Shown in pieces: positions 1 through 9,136 of a DNA stretch of 64,000 bases (positions within the stretch are counted from its first letter, which is position 1; every line of letters starts with the position of its first letter). Source of the stretch: UBA2108 sp002713215 (GTDB taxonomy: Bacteria > Bacteroidota > Bacteroidia > Flavobacteriales_G > Salibacteraceae). The notes under the pieces are model-generated. The model did not search any database, was not told the origin of the DNA, and saw only the letters and a program-made list of their open reading frames with translations. A program made the position numbers and the translations under genes. The DNA lies in NCBI GenBank assembly GCA_937891015.1, contig CALAPY010000008.1, positions 25,511 through 89,510 of the forward strand. Direction: 5' to 3'.

Positions 1-73
1 CAATGGCCTTTCCGGTCGAGTTCCAGAAGCCTTCATCTTCTACATTCCAATTAGAAATATTAATCTTGGGCAT
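1..73 (-). CDS. NarK-type nitrate/nitrite transporter, N-terminus only (cut by window edge)
   Basis: A minus-strand reading frame opens with ATG at 73-71 and runs off the window. The 24 visible residues contain the stretch NWNVEDEGFW followed by STGK. This matches the conserved start of NarK-family nitrate/nitrite transporters (a Trp/Asp-rich segment, then FW-x-S/G-G-K before the first helix). It lies 40 bp downstream of the narK-like gene at 114-1682 on the same strand, so the two probably form a transcript carrying two transporters. Only the N-terminal fragment is visible; the family call rests on this motif and the context. Confidence 0.6.
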   Translation of the reverse strand, partial: MPKINISNWNVEDEGFWNSTGKAI

Positions 74-113
74 AATCAATCATTTTAGATTTATAATAAT
101 GGCCAACGACTAC

Positions 114-1682
114 CTAGTCGTCAACTTCATCGCTAAATGCGTCTTTTGGTTCTTCCAACATAAACCAACAGAAAAAGAAACTTAGAGCTGCTCCCGCACT
201 TACGATGTAAAAGAATGTTTTAGAGTCAACCAGGGAGAATATTACCAGATAAATTACTGCACCTACGTTACCATAAGCACCAGCCATACCTGCAATTTGA
301 CCTGTCATTCGAGTATTAATCATTGGAATAACCGCGAATGTGGCGCCTTCCGCTCCCTGAACAAACATGGAACAACAAATGGTAATTACAACAGATACTA
401 CCAACCACCAAATACCACTAAACATGGGTACGATTATTTGTTCTCCATCTACTATCGGCCCATATTTACCGATAAAGGCCATTCCTAAAAATCCTAAGGC
501 AATACCTAACATGTAAATAAGCATGGTTCGTTTTCTATTGCCCATCATATCAGATAATAATCCACCTAATGGCCTGGCAAACAGATTTACAAAGGCAAAA
601 GAACCAGCAACCAAACCTGCCATAGCAGGAGTCATTATTTTCTCTCCTGCATCATTCATAAGCGGTGCAAAAACGCTTTCGAAAAACATGGGTAGCATAG
701 ATACTACAGCCAGTTCAGCTCCAAAGTTTGCAAAGTAGGTACTGTTAAGAGCAGCTACACTCCCCCAGTGGTATTTTTCATCTTCCGGAACACCCTTTTT
801 TAAATAAGGAAGATTTATTTGCAAGAGCTTAATAACATGCACAATGTACATGATAGCCAGAATACCATAAATGACATAAAGTACATTCATGGTGTACAAA
901 TTGTGCGTTACACCTGCGGTTACAATTTGAACTTTCTGAAGTTTCCAGGCCAAAACACCCATTGCTCCTAGGAGCGGAAAAGACCAAACGATATATTGAA
1001 TTAAATCTCCATAGGAAGTGACGGTCATCGGTTCAGTTTTTCTGGTTTTATGGCCTGCATCTCCATCAGGATGATCTTCTACAATAAACCAGTATACAAC
1101 ACCGTAAATCACACATATCAGTGCATTTAAGAAAAGTGTCCATCTCCAACTATCAGGACCAAAACCGAAAATAGCGTCCATAATATGAATGGTAAAGAAG
1201 GGTAAACTACCGGCGGCGGCTGCAGAACCAAAGTTTCCCCAACCAGCATACAGACCTTCTGCCCGTCCTACCATTTTGTGCGGAAACCAGTTGGCTACCA
1301 TTTTAATCCCAATCACAAATCCGGCTCCAATGGAACCAAGAATTAAACGGGAAATCATCAACTGCATAAATGAATTACCAAAAGCAAAAACAATGGCTGG
1401 AATACCCATTATGACCATCAATCCTGAAAAAACTCTTCTTGGTCCATATCGATCTATCATTGCCCCCACAATAATCCTTGCGGGAATGGTTAAGGCAACG
1501 TTACAAATGAGCAGCACTTTTATGTGCGAACGGGTTAACCAATCGATGCTCGACAACATAGTTGTTGCCAAAGGAGCCATGTTAAACCAAACATAAAAGG
1601 TCAGGAAAAAAGCAATCCAGGTGTAATGTAGCGTGCGGATTGGTTGTTTCGAAAAATCAAATAGTTTTAAATCTTCAGTCAT
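114..1682 (-). CDS. narK: NarK/NasA-type nitrate/nitrite porter (MFS)
   Basis: A 522-residue major facilitator protein with about twelve hydrophobic segments. It carries the MFS loop motif GAMIDRYGPRR after helix 2 and the small-residue nitrate signature GWGNFGSAAAAG in the middle of the first half, typical of NarK/NasA porters that import nitrate or exchange it for nitrite across the inner membrane. The ATG at 1682 was chosen because the upstream alternative is TTG. An FNR-type palindrome lies upstream at 1760-1773. The narGHJI operon in the same window supports a respiratory role. A long inter-domain insertion (about residues 215-290, with extra hydrophobic stretches) makes it longer than E. 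coli NarK. Confidence 0.9.
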   Translation of the reverse strand: MTEDLKLFDFSKQPIRTLHYTWIAFFLTFYVWFNMAPLATTMLSSIDWLTRSHIKVLLICNVALTIPARIIVGAMIDRYGPRRVFSGLMVIMGIPAIVFAFGNSFMQLMISRLILGSIGAGFVIGIKMVANWFPHKMVGRAEGLYAGWGNFGSAAAAGSLPFFTIHIMDAIFGFGPDSWRWTLFLNALICVIYGVVYWFIVEDHPDGDAGHKTRKTEPMTVTSYGDLIQYIVWSFPLLGAMGVLAWKLQKVQIVTAGVTHNLYTMNVLYVIYGILAIMYIVHVIKLLQINLPYLKKGVPEDEKYHWGSVAALNSTYFANFGAELAVVSMLPMFFESVFAPLMNDAGEKIMTPAMAGLVAGSFAFVNLFARPLGGLLSDMMGNRKRTMLIYMLGIALGFLGMAFIGKYGPIVDGEQIIVPMFSGIWWLVVSVVITICCSMFVQGAEGATFAVIPMINTRMTGQIAGMAGAYGNVGAVIYLVIFSLVDSKTFFYIVSAGAALSFFFCWFMLEEPKDAFSDEVDD

Positions 1683-1759
1683 TACCAATTGTTTTAATTT
1701 GAAGATGTAAAAGAACTGCGGATACAGACCTTATGCAATGACCTACTATACAATCGGAT

Positions 1760-1773
1760 ATGATGTATATCAT
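1760..1773 (-). promoter_or_regulatory. FNR/CRP-type box upstream of narK
   Basis: The sequence ATGATGTATATCAT is a perfect palindrome of form ATGAT-N4-ATCAT, close to the FNR consensus TTGAT-N4-ATCAA. It lies 77-91 bp upstream of the narK ATG on the minus strand. The same form appears before three other genes here (3355, 16000, 57560). A good -7 element at the expected distance was not seen for this copy, only a weak TAAGGTCTG-like one. Confidence 0.6.
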
Positions 1774-1842
1774 AACAATTTTAGCTGTTACCCTCCAATT
1801 CAATTGTATCGCGCAATATTTCAGCAATAACATTGACTATCA

Positions 1843-3222
1843 TCATACAATTTTTTCAAATTGAGCTTGAAAAAAACGAAGATGTTTGGGCTCAAAAATC
1901 ATGTTTAAACCTTTAATGGCTTCTCTATTTTCGTAAACGTTAATTACCGACTCCGCTACCACATCCATGTGAGCCTGTGTATACACCCTTCTGGGAATGG
2001 TTAACCTTACCAATTCCAGTTTTGGATAATTGTTTTCACCCGTTTCTTTATTTCTACCTGCGGAAACGATACCTCTTTCCATGGCACGTACGCCTGAATC
2101 CAAATATATTTCTGCTGCAAGAGCCTGTGCAGGAAACGAATCCTGGGGGACATGGGGCAAAAACTTCCTTGCATCGAGAAAAATTCCATGAGTTCCTATG
2201 GGAAGTACAATGGGGATTCCAGCTTCAATAAGTCGTTGCCCCAGGTATTCAACCTGGCCAACACGTGCACGAATGTGATCGTCCTCAACAGATTCAGCAA
2301 TACCAATGCTTAACGCTTCCATATCCCTTCCGGCCATTCCTCCATAGGTATGCAAGCCTTCGTATACTACCACCAGGTTTCTGGCCTCTTCAAAAATTTC
2401 CTGATCATTTAACGCCAAAAAACCTCCAATGCTCACCAAGGCATCTTTTTTAGAGCTCATGGTTGCTATATCTGTGAGGTCGCAAATCTCCTTTACAATC
2501 TCAGCCGTACTTTTCCCTGAATACCCCTCCTCATGTTGTTGAATCATGTAAGCATTCTCCGCAACCCGGGTCATGTCATGTACAATTCTGATTCCGTACT
2601 TATTGGTAAGTTCCCTTACTTCTCTTAGGTTCTTTAAGGAAATGGGTTGACCTCCTGCCATGTTTACCGTAGTAGCTATACACACATAGGGGATTCGATT
2701 CGCTCCTTTTTCCCGGATTAGGTCTTCGAGTTTTGTCAATGAAATATTTCCCTTGAATCGAAATTCACTCTCAGCATCATGGGCTTCATCAACAATAACA
2801 TCTACAAATGTCCCCCCTGCCAATTCCTGATGAAGCCGGGTTGTGGTGAAATACATATTTCCGGGAACAAAATCACCCGGCTTAATCAATATTTGAGAAA
2901 TAATGTGCTCAGCTGCTCTTCCTTGATGAGTTGGTACCACATATTCGTAACCGTAATGCCTTTGTATAGATTCTTCCATGTTGTAAAAGTTCTCACTTCC
3001 AGCATAAGCTTCATCTCCCAGCATAATACCAGCCCATTGTCGGTCACTCATAGCTGAAGTTCCACTATCGGTTAGTAAATCGATATACACCTCTTTTGAT
3101 CGAAGTAAGAATGTATTGTAACCAGCCTTTTTAATGTATCGCTCCCGATCACTTCTGGTGGACATAAAAACGGGTTCCACCATTTTAATTTTATAGGGTT
3201 CTGCCCAACTTTTTTTATTCAT
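1843..3222 (-). CDS. tpl: Tyrosine phenol-lyase (beta-tyrosinase)
   Basis: A 459-residue PLP enzyme of the tryptophanase/tyrosine phenol-lyase family, predicted to split L-tyrosine into phenol, pyruvate and ammonia in the cytoplasm. PLP-Lys motif MSSKKDALVSIGGF is present, as are PTHQGRAAE and GMAGRDMEA. Residues separating the two activities favour tyrosine: VRAMERGIVSAGRN has the Met-Glu-Arg that includes the lyase Arg381 equivalent (tryptophanases have VEIGS), and the C-terminus has EPKHLRFF rather than tryptophanase LRHF. The length equals the family norm. A second paralogue at 55991-57367 is tryptophanase-like. It sits between narK and an FNR-type box, so anaerobic amino-acid breakdown is a plausible setting. 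Confidence 0.88.
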   Translation of the reverse strand: MNKKSWAEPYKIKMVEPVFMSTRSDRERYIKKAGYNTFLLRSKEVYIDLLTDSGTSAMSDRQWAGIMLGDEAYAGSENFYNMEESIQRHYGYEYVVPTHQGRAAEHIISQILIKPGDFVPGNMYFTTTRLHQELAGGTFVDVIVDEAHDAESEFRFKGNISLTKLEDLIREKGANRIPYVCIATTVNMAGGQPISLKNLREVRELTNKYGIRIVHDMTRVAENAYMIQQHEEGYSGKSTAEIVKEICDLTDIATMSSKKDALVSIGGFLALNDQEIFEEARNLVVVYEGLHTYGGMAGRDMEALSIGIAESVEDDHIRARVGQVEYLGQRLIEAGIPIVLPIGTHGIFLDARKFLPHVPQDSFPAQALAAEIYLDSGVRAMERGIVSAGRNKETGENNYPKLELVRLTIPRRVYTQAHMDVVAESVINVYENREAIKGLNMIFEPKHLRFFQAQFEKIV

Positions 3223-3354
3223 TGTTTACGATTAAGATTTGCTGCAAAAGTGCGTGCTGGAATTCAAGAAACAGATGATTCAAATCACATCCAACAGTGG
3301 ATTTGTGCTTACCCTCATGAAGTCATGAAGGGTCAAAGATGATTTATCGGTTAT

Positions 3355-3368
3355 ATGATATCAATCAT
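3355..3368 (+). promoter_or_regulatory. FNR/CRP-type box before the gene at 3415
   Basis: ATGATATCAATCAT has the form ATGAT-N4-ATCAT. A canonical Bacteroidota -7 element TAACTTTG lies at 3391-3398, so transcription would start near 3403. The box centre (3361.5) is then about -41.5, the usual position for FNR-type activation. The spacing is seen in the sequence; binding is inferred. Confidence 0.65.
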
Positions 3369-3414
3369 GATTATGACTACCATTATCCGATAACTTTGCC
3401 GATATTTTTTTGGT

Positions 3415-3879
3415 ATGAAAGAACTTGATCCCAGCACATTTGAAAGCAGCGAACTCATGGAAGAAACGTTTCGGTTTTGGTTTGCCGATAATGAACACAT
3501 TCGTACACCATTTCCTTCTTACATTAGGGATGAGCTGAAACAACGTGCGATCGCCAAGTTTTACGATTGGGCAAACGGATTACACGATAAAGCCAAAGAC
3601 GAGGTAAACGACGAATTAATTGGTGAAAAATTCGAGGAAATTATTTTTGAAACCGCCTCTTCTATGGTGCTTACCGAGGATGAAAGGTTGACTATTTTAT
3701 ATCCTTTTTTACCCCGAATGGGAGATAAAATTTATGAGGACGCTCAGAATGAGGTTGGATTAAGCGAAGTTGTGGATCGAATGATGTTCAAAGAAAAAGA
3801 CCACTCCTACTTTAAGATAAAACTCAAAAAAGAGGAAGATCAACAGGTTTGGGAAACCGAATTTGCCTTACCGGTTTAA
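3415..3879 (+). CDS. Conserved-looking hypothetical protein under FNR-type control
   Basis: A 154-residue acidic soluble protein with no signal peptide or membrane segment, and no family I recognise. Sequence is rich in Glu, Asp, Lys and Phe and looks mostly alpha-helical. It is monocistronic: divergent from the tyrosine phenol-lyase gene and followed by more than 450 bp without a gene. The strong TAACTTTG -7 element and the palindrome at -41.5 suggest oxygen- or nitrate-responsive expression. The ATG lies about 12 bases after the predicted start site. Confidence 0.75.
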   Translation: MKELDPSTFESSELMEETFRFWFADNEHIRTPFPSYIRDELKQRAIAKFYDWANGLHDKAKDEVNDELIGEKFEEIIFETASSMVLTEDERLTILYPFLPRMGDKIYEDAQNEVGLSEVVDRMMFKEKDHSYFKIKLKKEEDQQVWETEFALPV

Positions 3880-4343
3880 ACTGTATGAAATAGTGAGTTT
3901 TTGATTTTCTGTTTTCTTAAAACTCACTCCTTACTTACCTAAGCTAAACCCCAAAAAAACTAAGCTATACCTTAATTTTAAATTTCTCCACTTACCCGCG
4001 TACCAATCATAAATATCTGTTTATCAGTTATTTAATAGAATATCTTGTTTTAAATCAATTCGATACAAATTTTGACTATTGCCTGTTGAAGTTTGTAATT
4101 GCGACCATTACTATTTAGGTTTGGATAGAGAATCAACCACTCACCTGTTAATTCTAAATTTTGGTAGTTAACCCTACTGATCGGTAATGTATAAAGCCTA
4201 TTCCTGACAAATGTGTTGGGAATTAGATTAAATAGACACGTTAATAACCAGGTGGTAAATAAACAATGGAGTCATCTAATAGCTCGTTAATAACCAAGAA
4301 AAGAAATCCGCTAAGAAACAAAAACCAATAAATCTTGAATAAA
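3880..4343. other. Intergenic region before the phospholipase operon
   Basis: No gene was found in these 464 bases. AT-rich sequence. The 12-mer CGTTAATAACCA occurs twice as a direct repeat (4239-4250 and 4285-4296), 46 bp apart, shortly before the patatin gene start. It could be an operator for the downstream four-gene operon, but nothing else supports this. Confidence 0.4.
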
Positions 4344-6596
4344 ATGGAAACTACTGAATCATCAAAAGAATACACCAGGAATAGTAAGGAAGTAATAAAG
4401 GAAGAGGAAAGACACCTCTTTGAGAGCGAAAAAGGAAGGAAAATCGGACTTGCTGTTTCTGGTGGTGGAATTCGCTCCGCTTCATTTGGCCTTGGTGTTA
4501 TGCAAGGACTTGTTGCCAAGGGACTTATGAAGAAAGTAGACTATATGTCAACTGTTTCTGGTGGTGGGTTTTTAGGGTCGGCACTAACCTGGGCACTAAA
4601 ACTTGGAGGTGAAAAAGTTGGTCTGGATGCCAAAACATTCCCACTTGGAAGTCAAAAGGAAATAAGTAAAAATGAAGACAATAAAAATTACCTGTTAAAT
4701 TACCTAAGACAACATGGTAATTACTTAATGCCCACTCATAATTTAGGTATGTTTTCATTCGTCGCAGTTGTTTTTAGAAGTGTTATCGTTTCCCTCGCGG
4801 TATACGCGGCGCTACTTACATCTGTATTGGTTATTCTTAACTCATTAGGTGCTTTTTACCAACAGTCCGGATCCTGGATCAATATCTATTTGGGGCCGGT
4901 GTTGGATTGGATTTCCAATACTCTTCTTCTTTCTGACCACAACATTAAAAGTCCATTCTTCCTGCTATCCTTTGCTCTGGCAGCTTTTACCTTGTTTTTG
5001 TACCTGGTATTTGCACTTCGCTCATCCTTGCCCAACATTTTGGGAATATCCAAATACGAAGGTTTTCTAAGGGGTCAAACGGTGTTGGGCTACGTTTGGA
5101 AATTTACCCTGGTGTTTCTGGTTCTTGGATTAATTCCTGTTACGGTGGATTTTCTCAGGGCATTGGAAATTGAAATCTCAGGAACAACCCTTCCTATTAT
5201 TTCCGGAGTTGTTGCAGGACTTTGGGAGCATAAAAAGTCACAAGCCGGAGAATCGGGTGGTACTCTTAATTCCATAATTGCATATTGCGGAGTGTTTTTG
5301 TTGCTCTTTGGAATATTAGTGGGTACTTTTCAATTAGCACTTTCTGACTTCTATGTAAACGACCTGGGACAATTAAATAAAACCACTTTGCTTGTAACCC
5401 TTATCAGTGCAATTGTTCTGGGAGCATTGTCCAACCTTAACCTTATCAGTCCACACCGCATATGGAGAAATCGGTTGATGGAAATCTTTATGCCCAACCC
5501 GGAGGCGGTTGACGGCAACAAGTGGGAAAAAGCAATACTTGCTAATAGCGAAGAAACGGGCAACATGGAAAAGATGTGTCAGCCCCCCCATAAAAAGCCC
5601 TATCATATCATAAACACCAACGTTATCCTGGTAGATTCAGAAGAGTCGAGGTATAAAAACCGAGGCGGAGATAATTTCATAATATCTCCCTTGTATTCGG
5701 GATCTGATGCAACCGGATGGCAAAAAACAGATCAATACCAGCATGCCGTCGGAAGAGGCGGTGTTACTATGGCCACTGCAGTTGCAGCTTCAGGTGCTGC
5801 TCTTAATCCAAATGCCGGAGTTTCGGGTGAAGGATTTACTAAAAATGCTGCCGTTTCCATGCTTCTTTCCTTACTTAACCTGGGCTTAGGCTATTGGGCG
5901 TCCAATCCCAAGTTTAAACTTTTCAGCATTACCCCTAACCTACTATTTCCAGGTATACCAAGGCTTTTTTCTGAAGGTTTGAATGAAAAAAAACCGTTGG
6001 TTCAGCTTTCCGATGGAGGCCACTTCGAAAACTGCGGATTGTATGAACTCATTCGAAGAGAACTGGATGTAGTTATTCTCTCTGACGGGGGTGCCGACCT
6101 GGCATACAACTATGATGATTTGGGAAATGCCATTGAAAAAATCAGAGTTGATTTTGGTGCCAATGTCAAATTTCATATTGAGCATTATGGAATAAGCGAG
6201 CTCATGCCCGGTTCGTATTATCAGAAGGAGGGCAAGGAAAAAGATGATCCTTATGACCGGGCAATTAATGGATTTGCATTTGGTGAAATAACTTATGCCA
6301 ATAATAAAAGAGGCTTATTGGTATTGGTAAAGCCCGCTATGTTTTTAAAGCTCGCCACTGATGTGTACAGCTACAAGGGTATACACAAAGACTTTCCACA
6401 ACAAGCAACCGCCGATCAGTTTTTCGATGAGAAACAATTTGAAGCTTATCGGGAGCTGGGATACTCCATATCATGGAATATGGGAAAATCAGTAGAAAAC
6501 CCTGTAGTTCCCTGGGACAATATTAATGCCTCAGAAGAATTTAAAGATCTTATGTTTTGGTTTAAACAACAAATAAAAGACGACGATCTAAAATAG
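4344..6596 (+). CDS. Membrane-embedded patatin-like phospholipase
   Basis: A 750-residue protein. The N-terminus (about residues 35-75) holds the patatin oxyanion motif LAVSGGGIRSASFGLG and the nucleophile motif MSTVSGGGFLGS, with Ser in S-G-G. A block of five or six hydrophobic segments (about 130-380) follows, and then the C-terminal catalytic part with the Asp motif LSDGGHFENCGLYEL (about 560). The split of the Ser-Asp dyad by a membrane domain places lipid hydrolysis at the membrane. Patatins release fatty acids from phospholipids. The ATG at 4344 is preferred to TTG at 4335. It is first of four tightly spaced genes ending with a DUF2235 hydrolase. Confidence 0.82.
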   Translation: METTESSKEYTRNSKEVIKEEERHLFESEKGRKIGLAVSGGGIRSASFGLGVMQGLVAKGLMKKVDYMSTVSGGGFLGSALTWALKLGGEKVGLDAKTFPLGSQKEISKNEDNKNYLLNYLRQHGNYLMPTHNLGMFSFVAVVFRSVIVSLAVYAALLTSVLVILNSLGAFYQQSGSWINIYLGPVLDWISNTLLLSDHNIKSPFFLLSFALAAFTLFLYLVFALRSSLPNILGISKYEGFLRGQTVLGYVWKFTLVFLVLGLIPVTVDFLRALEIEISGTTLPIISGVVAGLWEHKKSQAGESGGTLNSIIAYCGVFLLLFGILVGTFQLALSDFYVNDLGQLNKTTLLVTLISAIVLGALSNLNLISPHRIWRNRLMEIFMPNPEAVDGNKWEKAILANSEETGNMEKMCQPPHKKPYHIINTNVILVDSEESRYKNRGGDNFIISPLYSGSDATGWQKTDQYQHAVGRGGVTMATAVAASGAALNPNAGVSGEGFTKNAAVSMLLSLLNLGLGYWASNPKFKLFSITPNLLFPGIPRLFSEGLNEKKPLVQLSDGGHFENCGLYELIRRELDVVILSDGGADLAYNYDDLGNAIEKIRVDFGANVKFHIEHYGISELMPGSYYQKEGKEKDDPYDRAINGFAFGEITYANNKRGLLVLVKPAMFLKLATDVYSYKGIHKDFPQQATADQFFDEKQFEAYRELGYSISWNMGKSVENPVVPWDNINASEEFKDLMFWFKQQIKDDDLK

Positions 6597-6602
6597 TATT
6601 GA

Positions 6603-8648
6603 ATGGGTAAACGATTTAGAAGGTTAGAATCCAGGGCAAAAGCATTTTGCTATTCAGGACTCATTATAAGTCTTTGCGGTATCATATATAGTTTTATAGC
6701 CATTGGTTTTGGCCCTAAGCAGTTCAGTCGAATGAATTTAAATGAGCGTCTGAATACCATTCAGTCTCACCTTGAATCAGCCACCGGATTAATAGAAACT
6801 AAAACCTTCATAACACAAAGCCGCGATTCAGTCGCACGACAAATATTGTCATCGGATTATATGGATTCAATCGACTTAGGAGAAACCGGGCATAGCTATA
6901 TAGTGGACGAAACCGGCAGAATGGTATTCTACGACAACCGCTACTACTACCACGACACACTTTTAATTGACTCGATTGCCAATAGCCAAAAGGATGGAGG
7001 AAATCTTGGTCAATTTATCGACAGCATTGTAAAGGGCCATAATTCAGATACGGCGGGTCGTATAAGGTATTTAGATCAAACCTTATCGAATAAATGGCAG
7101 TGGCGGGTGTTTTCAAGAAGAAGCACAACCAATTGGACCACGGTAATTATTTTTAATGAGGAAGAATTGCCCAAAAACTGGAATTGGTTTATAACCATTG
7201 TTTTCCTCCGAATCTTTTGCATAACCATTTGCCTTATTTCCTTAAGCTATTTGTTGATTAATTTCCTTTTTAATCAAATCGAACCCAATGGTAAACGCTA
7301 CTATAAAAAATACCTGGGATCGTTAAGTGCAAGCGTATCATTCTGTTTATTAGTTGGCTTGAGTGCCACCTTGGTAGCTGTAAACTACAACAACATTAGA
7401 ATTTTTGAACAAAAAAACCGTCACAAAACCGCTGTGGTTGTTGAATACCCGGGAGTAATTGAATACTTAAAAAAGTCGCTCAAAATTGAAATTGAAAAAC
7501 TTGATCAGGTTACCGATTCTCCCGCTGTGCATTTGGATAATCATATGGATGATTTACATATCGGTTCAGATTCTGCCAAAACGGTTGATTCGGTTGAAAA
7601 TCATGAATTTTATGTAAATGAAGATCATATTCACCAACTTATGGTTCAGATTAACTCCATGGACCTGGTAGACGCTAACTACATTAAAGTATCGGGCACC
7701 ATTGCCGTTAAATATGCCAAACGGCATAGCCAACCGAAATTTGCTTTAAACACGGCACCCTTTTATTTTCCTGATGGAGTTGAACAGCAAATTCAATTGT
7801 TAGATAGTGGTTGGAAAACGATTCCTGCCAAAATAAGCCAGAACGGCTCTCACAATTATCACGTCACCGACTGGAAATTCTCCGTAAAACTCTATCAAAT
7901 CCTTGATTATAGATTCTATCCTTTCGACGTACAACAACTAAAACTTAGAATTCAGCACATTGATCGGGATAAAGATTTTTTTATTCCCGACTTTGATAAT
8001 ATTTATAATCATGCCGTTGCAGTATACGATAAGGCCAAAGAAACAGACAGTTCTCGCGATAAGGATAATTTGTTCATTCTAAATAAATCAATTGATAAAA
8101 GAATCCAACGGATCAACCAGGGAATAAACAATGACTTGGAATTATCCGATTGGAAGATTGAAGACGCTCATTATCAATTGGGCAAAACGGCTCAGTTATC
8201 ATCCATTAGTGATGGTTTCGGCACAACGCCGGAATTTGTTCAGGCGGTTCACATTAAACGAAAGCTGCTGGGCCCTATGATTTCTAATTTCCTGCTCCTC
8301 TTTATTATCAGTATGATCTTGTTTATTCTGGTGCTTCTTATGGAAAAGATAAAGGATGCCGGCAATTTAATAGGAGCCTATGTTGGTTTGTTTTTTACCC
8401 TGCTTCTCTCCCACTTTAAGCTTAGAGAAGATTTACAATTTCACGCCGTTGTTTATATTGAATGGTATTATTTTATTCTTTATCTAATGCTTATGGTTCT
8501 TATCGTATACAGGTACCTGCATCAATCCGATATAAACCTGGGATTACTAGAACAAAACAATAGCTTAATGGTAAAGATTCTTTTCTGGCCTTTTCTACTC
8601 GGCTCATTATTGATTTTCACTATGAGCTATTTTTTGGTTTATTGGTAG
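6603..8648 (+). CDS. Cache-domain / pentameric ligand-gated channel-like membrane protein
   Basis: A 681-residue protein starting six bases after the patatin stop. Visible order: transmembrane helix (about 14-36), an extracytoplasmic Cache-like sensor (about 64-195, with GHSYIVDETGRMVFYDN), two helices (about 197-223 and 238-262), a long extracytoplasmic domain, and four C-terminal helices (about 556-681). The second outer domain contains YRFYPFDVQQLKLRIQH (about residue 437), resembling the YPFD-x-Q signature of Cys-loop/pro-loop receptor ligand-binding domains, and the four-helix end fits M1-M4 of such channels. A ligand-gated ion channel fused to a sensor is therefore inferred. The channel call is motif-based and should be tested by structure prediction. 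Confidence 0.6.
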   Translation: MGKRFRRLESRAKAFCYSGLIISLCGIIYSFIAIGFGPKQFSRMNLNERLNTIQSHLESATGLIETKTFITQSRDSVARQILSSDYMDSIDLGETGHSYIVDETGRMVFYDNRYYYHDTLLIDSIANSQKDGGNLGQFIDSIVKGHNSDTAGRIRYLDQTLSNKWQWRVFSRRSTTNWTTVIIFNEEELPKNWNWFITIVFLRIFCITICLISLSYLLINFLFNQIEPNGKRYYKKYLGSLSASVSFCLLVGLSATLVAVNYNNIRIFEQKNRHKTAVVVEYPGVIEYLKKSLKIEIEKLDQVTDSPAVHLDNHMDDLHIGSDSAKTVDSVENHEFYVNEDHIHQLMVQINSMDLVDANYIKVSGTIAVKYAKRHSQPKFALNTAPFYFPDGVEQQIQLLDSGWKTIPAKISQNGSHNYHVTDWKFSVKLYQILDYRFYPFDVQQLKLRIQHIDRDKDFFIPDFDNIYNHAVAVYDKAKETDSSRDKDNLFILNKSIDKRIQRINQGINNDLELSDWKIEDAHYQLGKTAQLSSISDGFGTTPEFVQAVHIKRKLLGPMISNFLLLFIISMILFILVLLMEKIKDAGNLIGAYVGLFFTLLLSHFKLREDLQFHAVVYIEWYYFILYLMLMVLIVYRYLHQSDINLGLLEQNNSLMVKILFWPFLLGSLLIFTMSYFLVYW

Positions 8649-8696
8649 GAACAAATAGGAGCAATAAAATGAAATTGACAATTAAAATAAAATTGA

Positions 8697-9134
8697 ATGG
8701 TTAATATACAGCTAACCCAGGAACAGTGGGAACAAATTAAACGTGATGCCGAAGGCACAAATTTGCTGACCGAAGAAGAAATCGAAAAAATTGCAAGAAA
8801 GCTACAAACCGAACGTAACTTGCCTTTTGTATCCGAAGAAAAGGAATTTGTTGTTTTTGTAAAAATTGTACGTTCCCTTGATCATATCCTTTACAAAAAC
8901 CTGCCCAATGAAATCTATGAAACAATTTGGGACCCTAACTCTGGTATCTCCGAACGTGAGAAGAACAGGCTTGTAAAATCACTTACCAAATATGTAAACG
9001 ATAAAATTGACATCCCCTACCTACCAGAATGGTCAGAAAAAATTTTAATTAAAGGATTTCTGCATCTCATTGCCAATGCCCTTTTAAAAGGGAAATCATT
9101 GGAAAATGTAATGGAAGAAGAAATACCTGAATAA
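8697..9134 (+). CDS. Hypothetical protein of the phospholipase/channel operon
   Basis: A 145-residue soluble, charged, probably helical protein with no signal peptide and no recognised domain. It ends two bases before the DUF2235 gene starts, so the two are almost certainly cotranslated. It may be a partner or immunity protein for one of the two hydrolases; that is only context-based. Confidence 0.7.
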   Translation: MVNIQLTQEQWEQIKRDAEGTNLLTEEEIEKIARKLQTERNLPFVSEEKEFVVFVKIVRSLDHILYKNLPNEIYETIWDPNSGISEREKNRLVKSLTKYVNDKIDIPYLPEWSEKILIKGFLHLIANALLKGKSLENVMEEEIPE

Positions 9135-9136
9135 AT

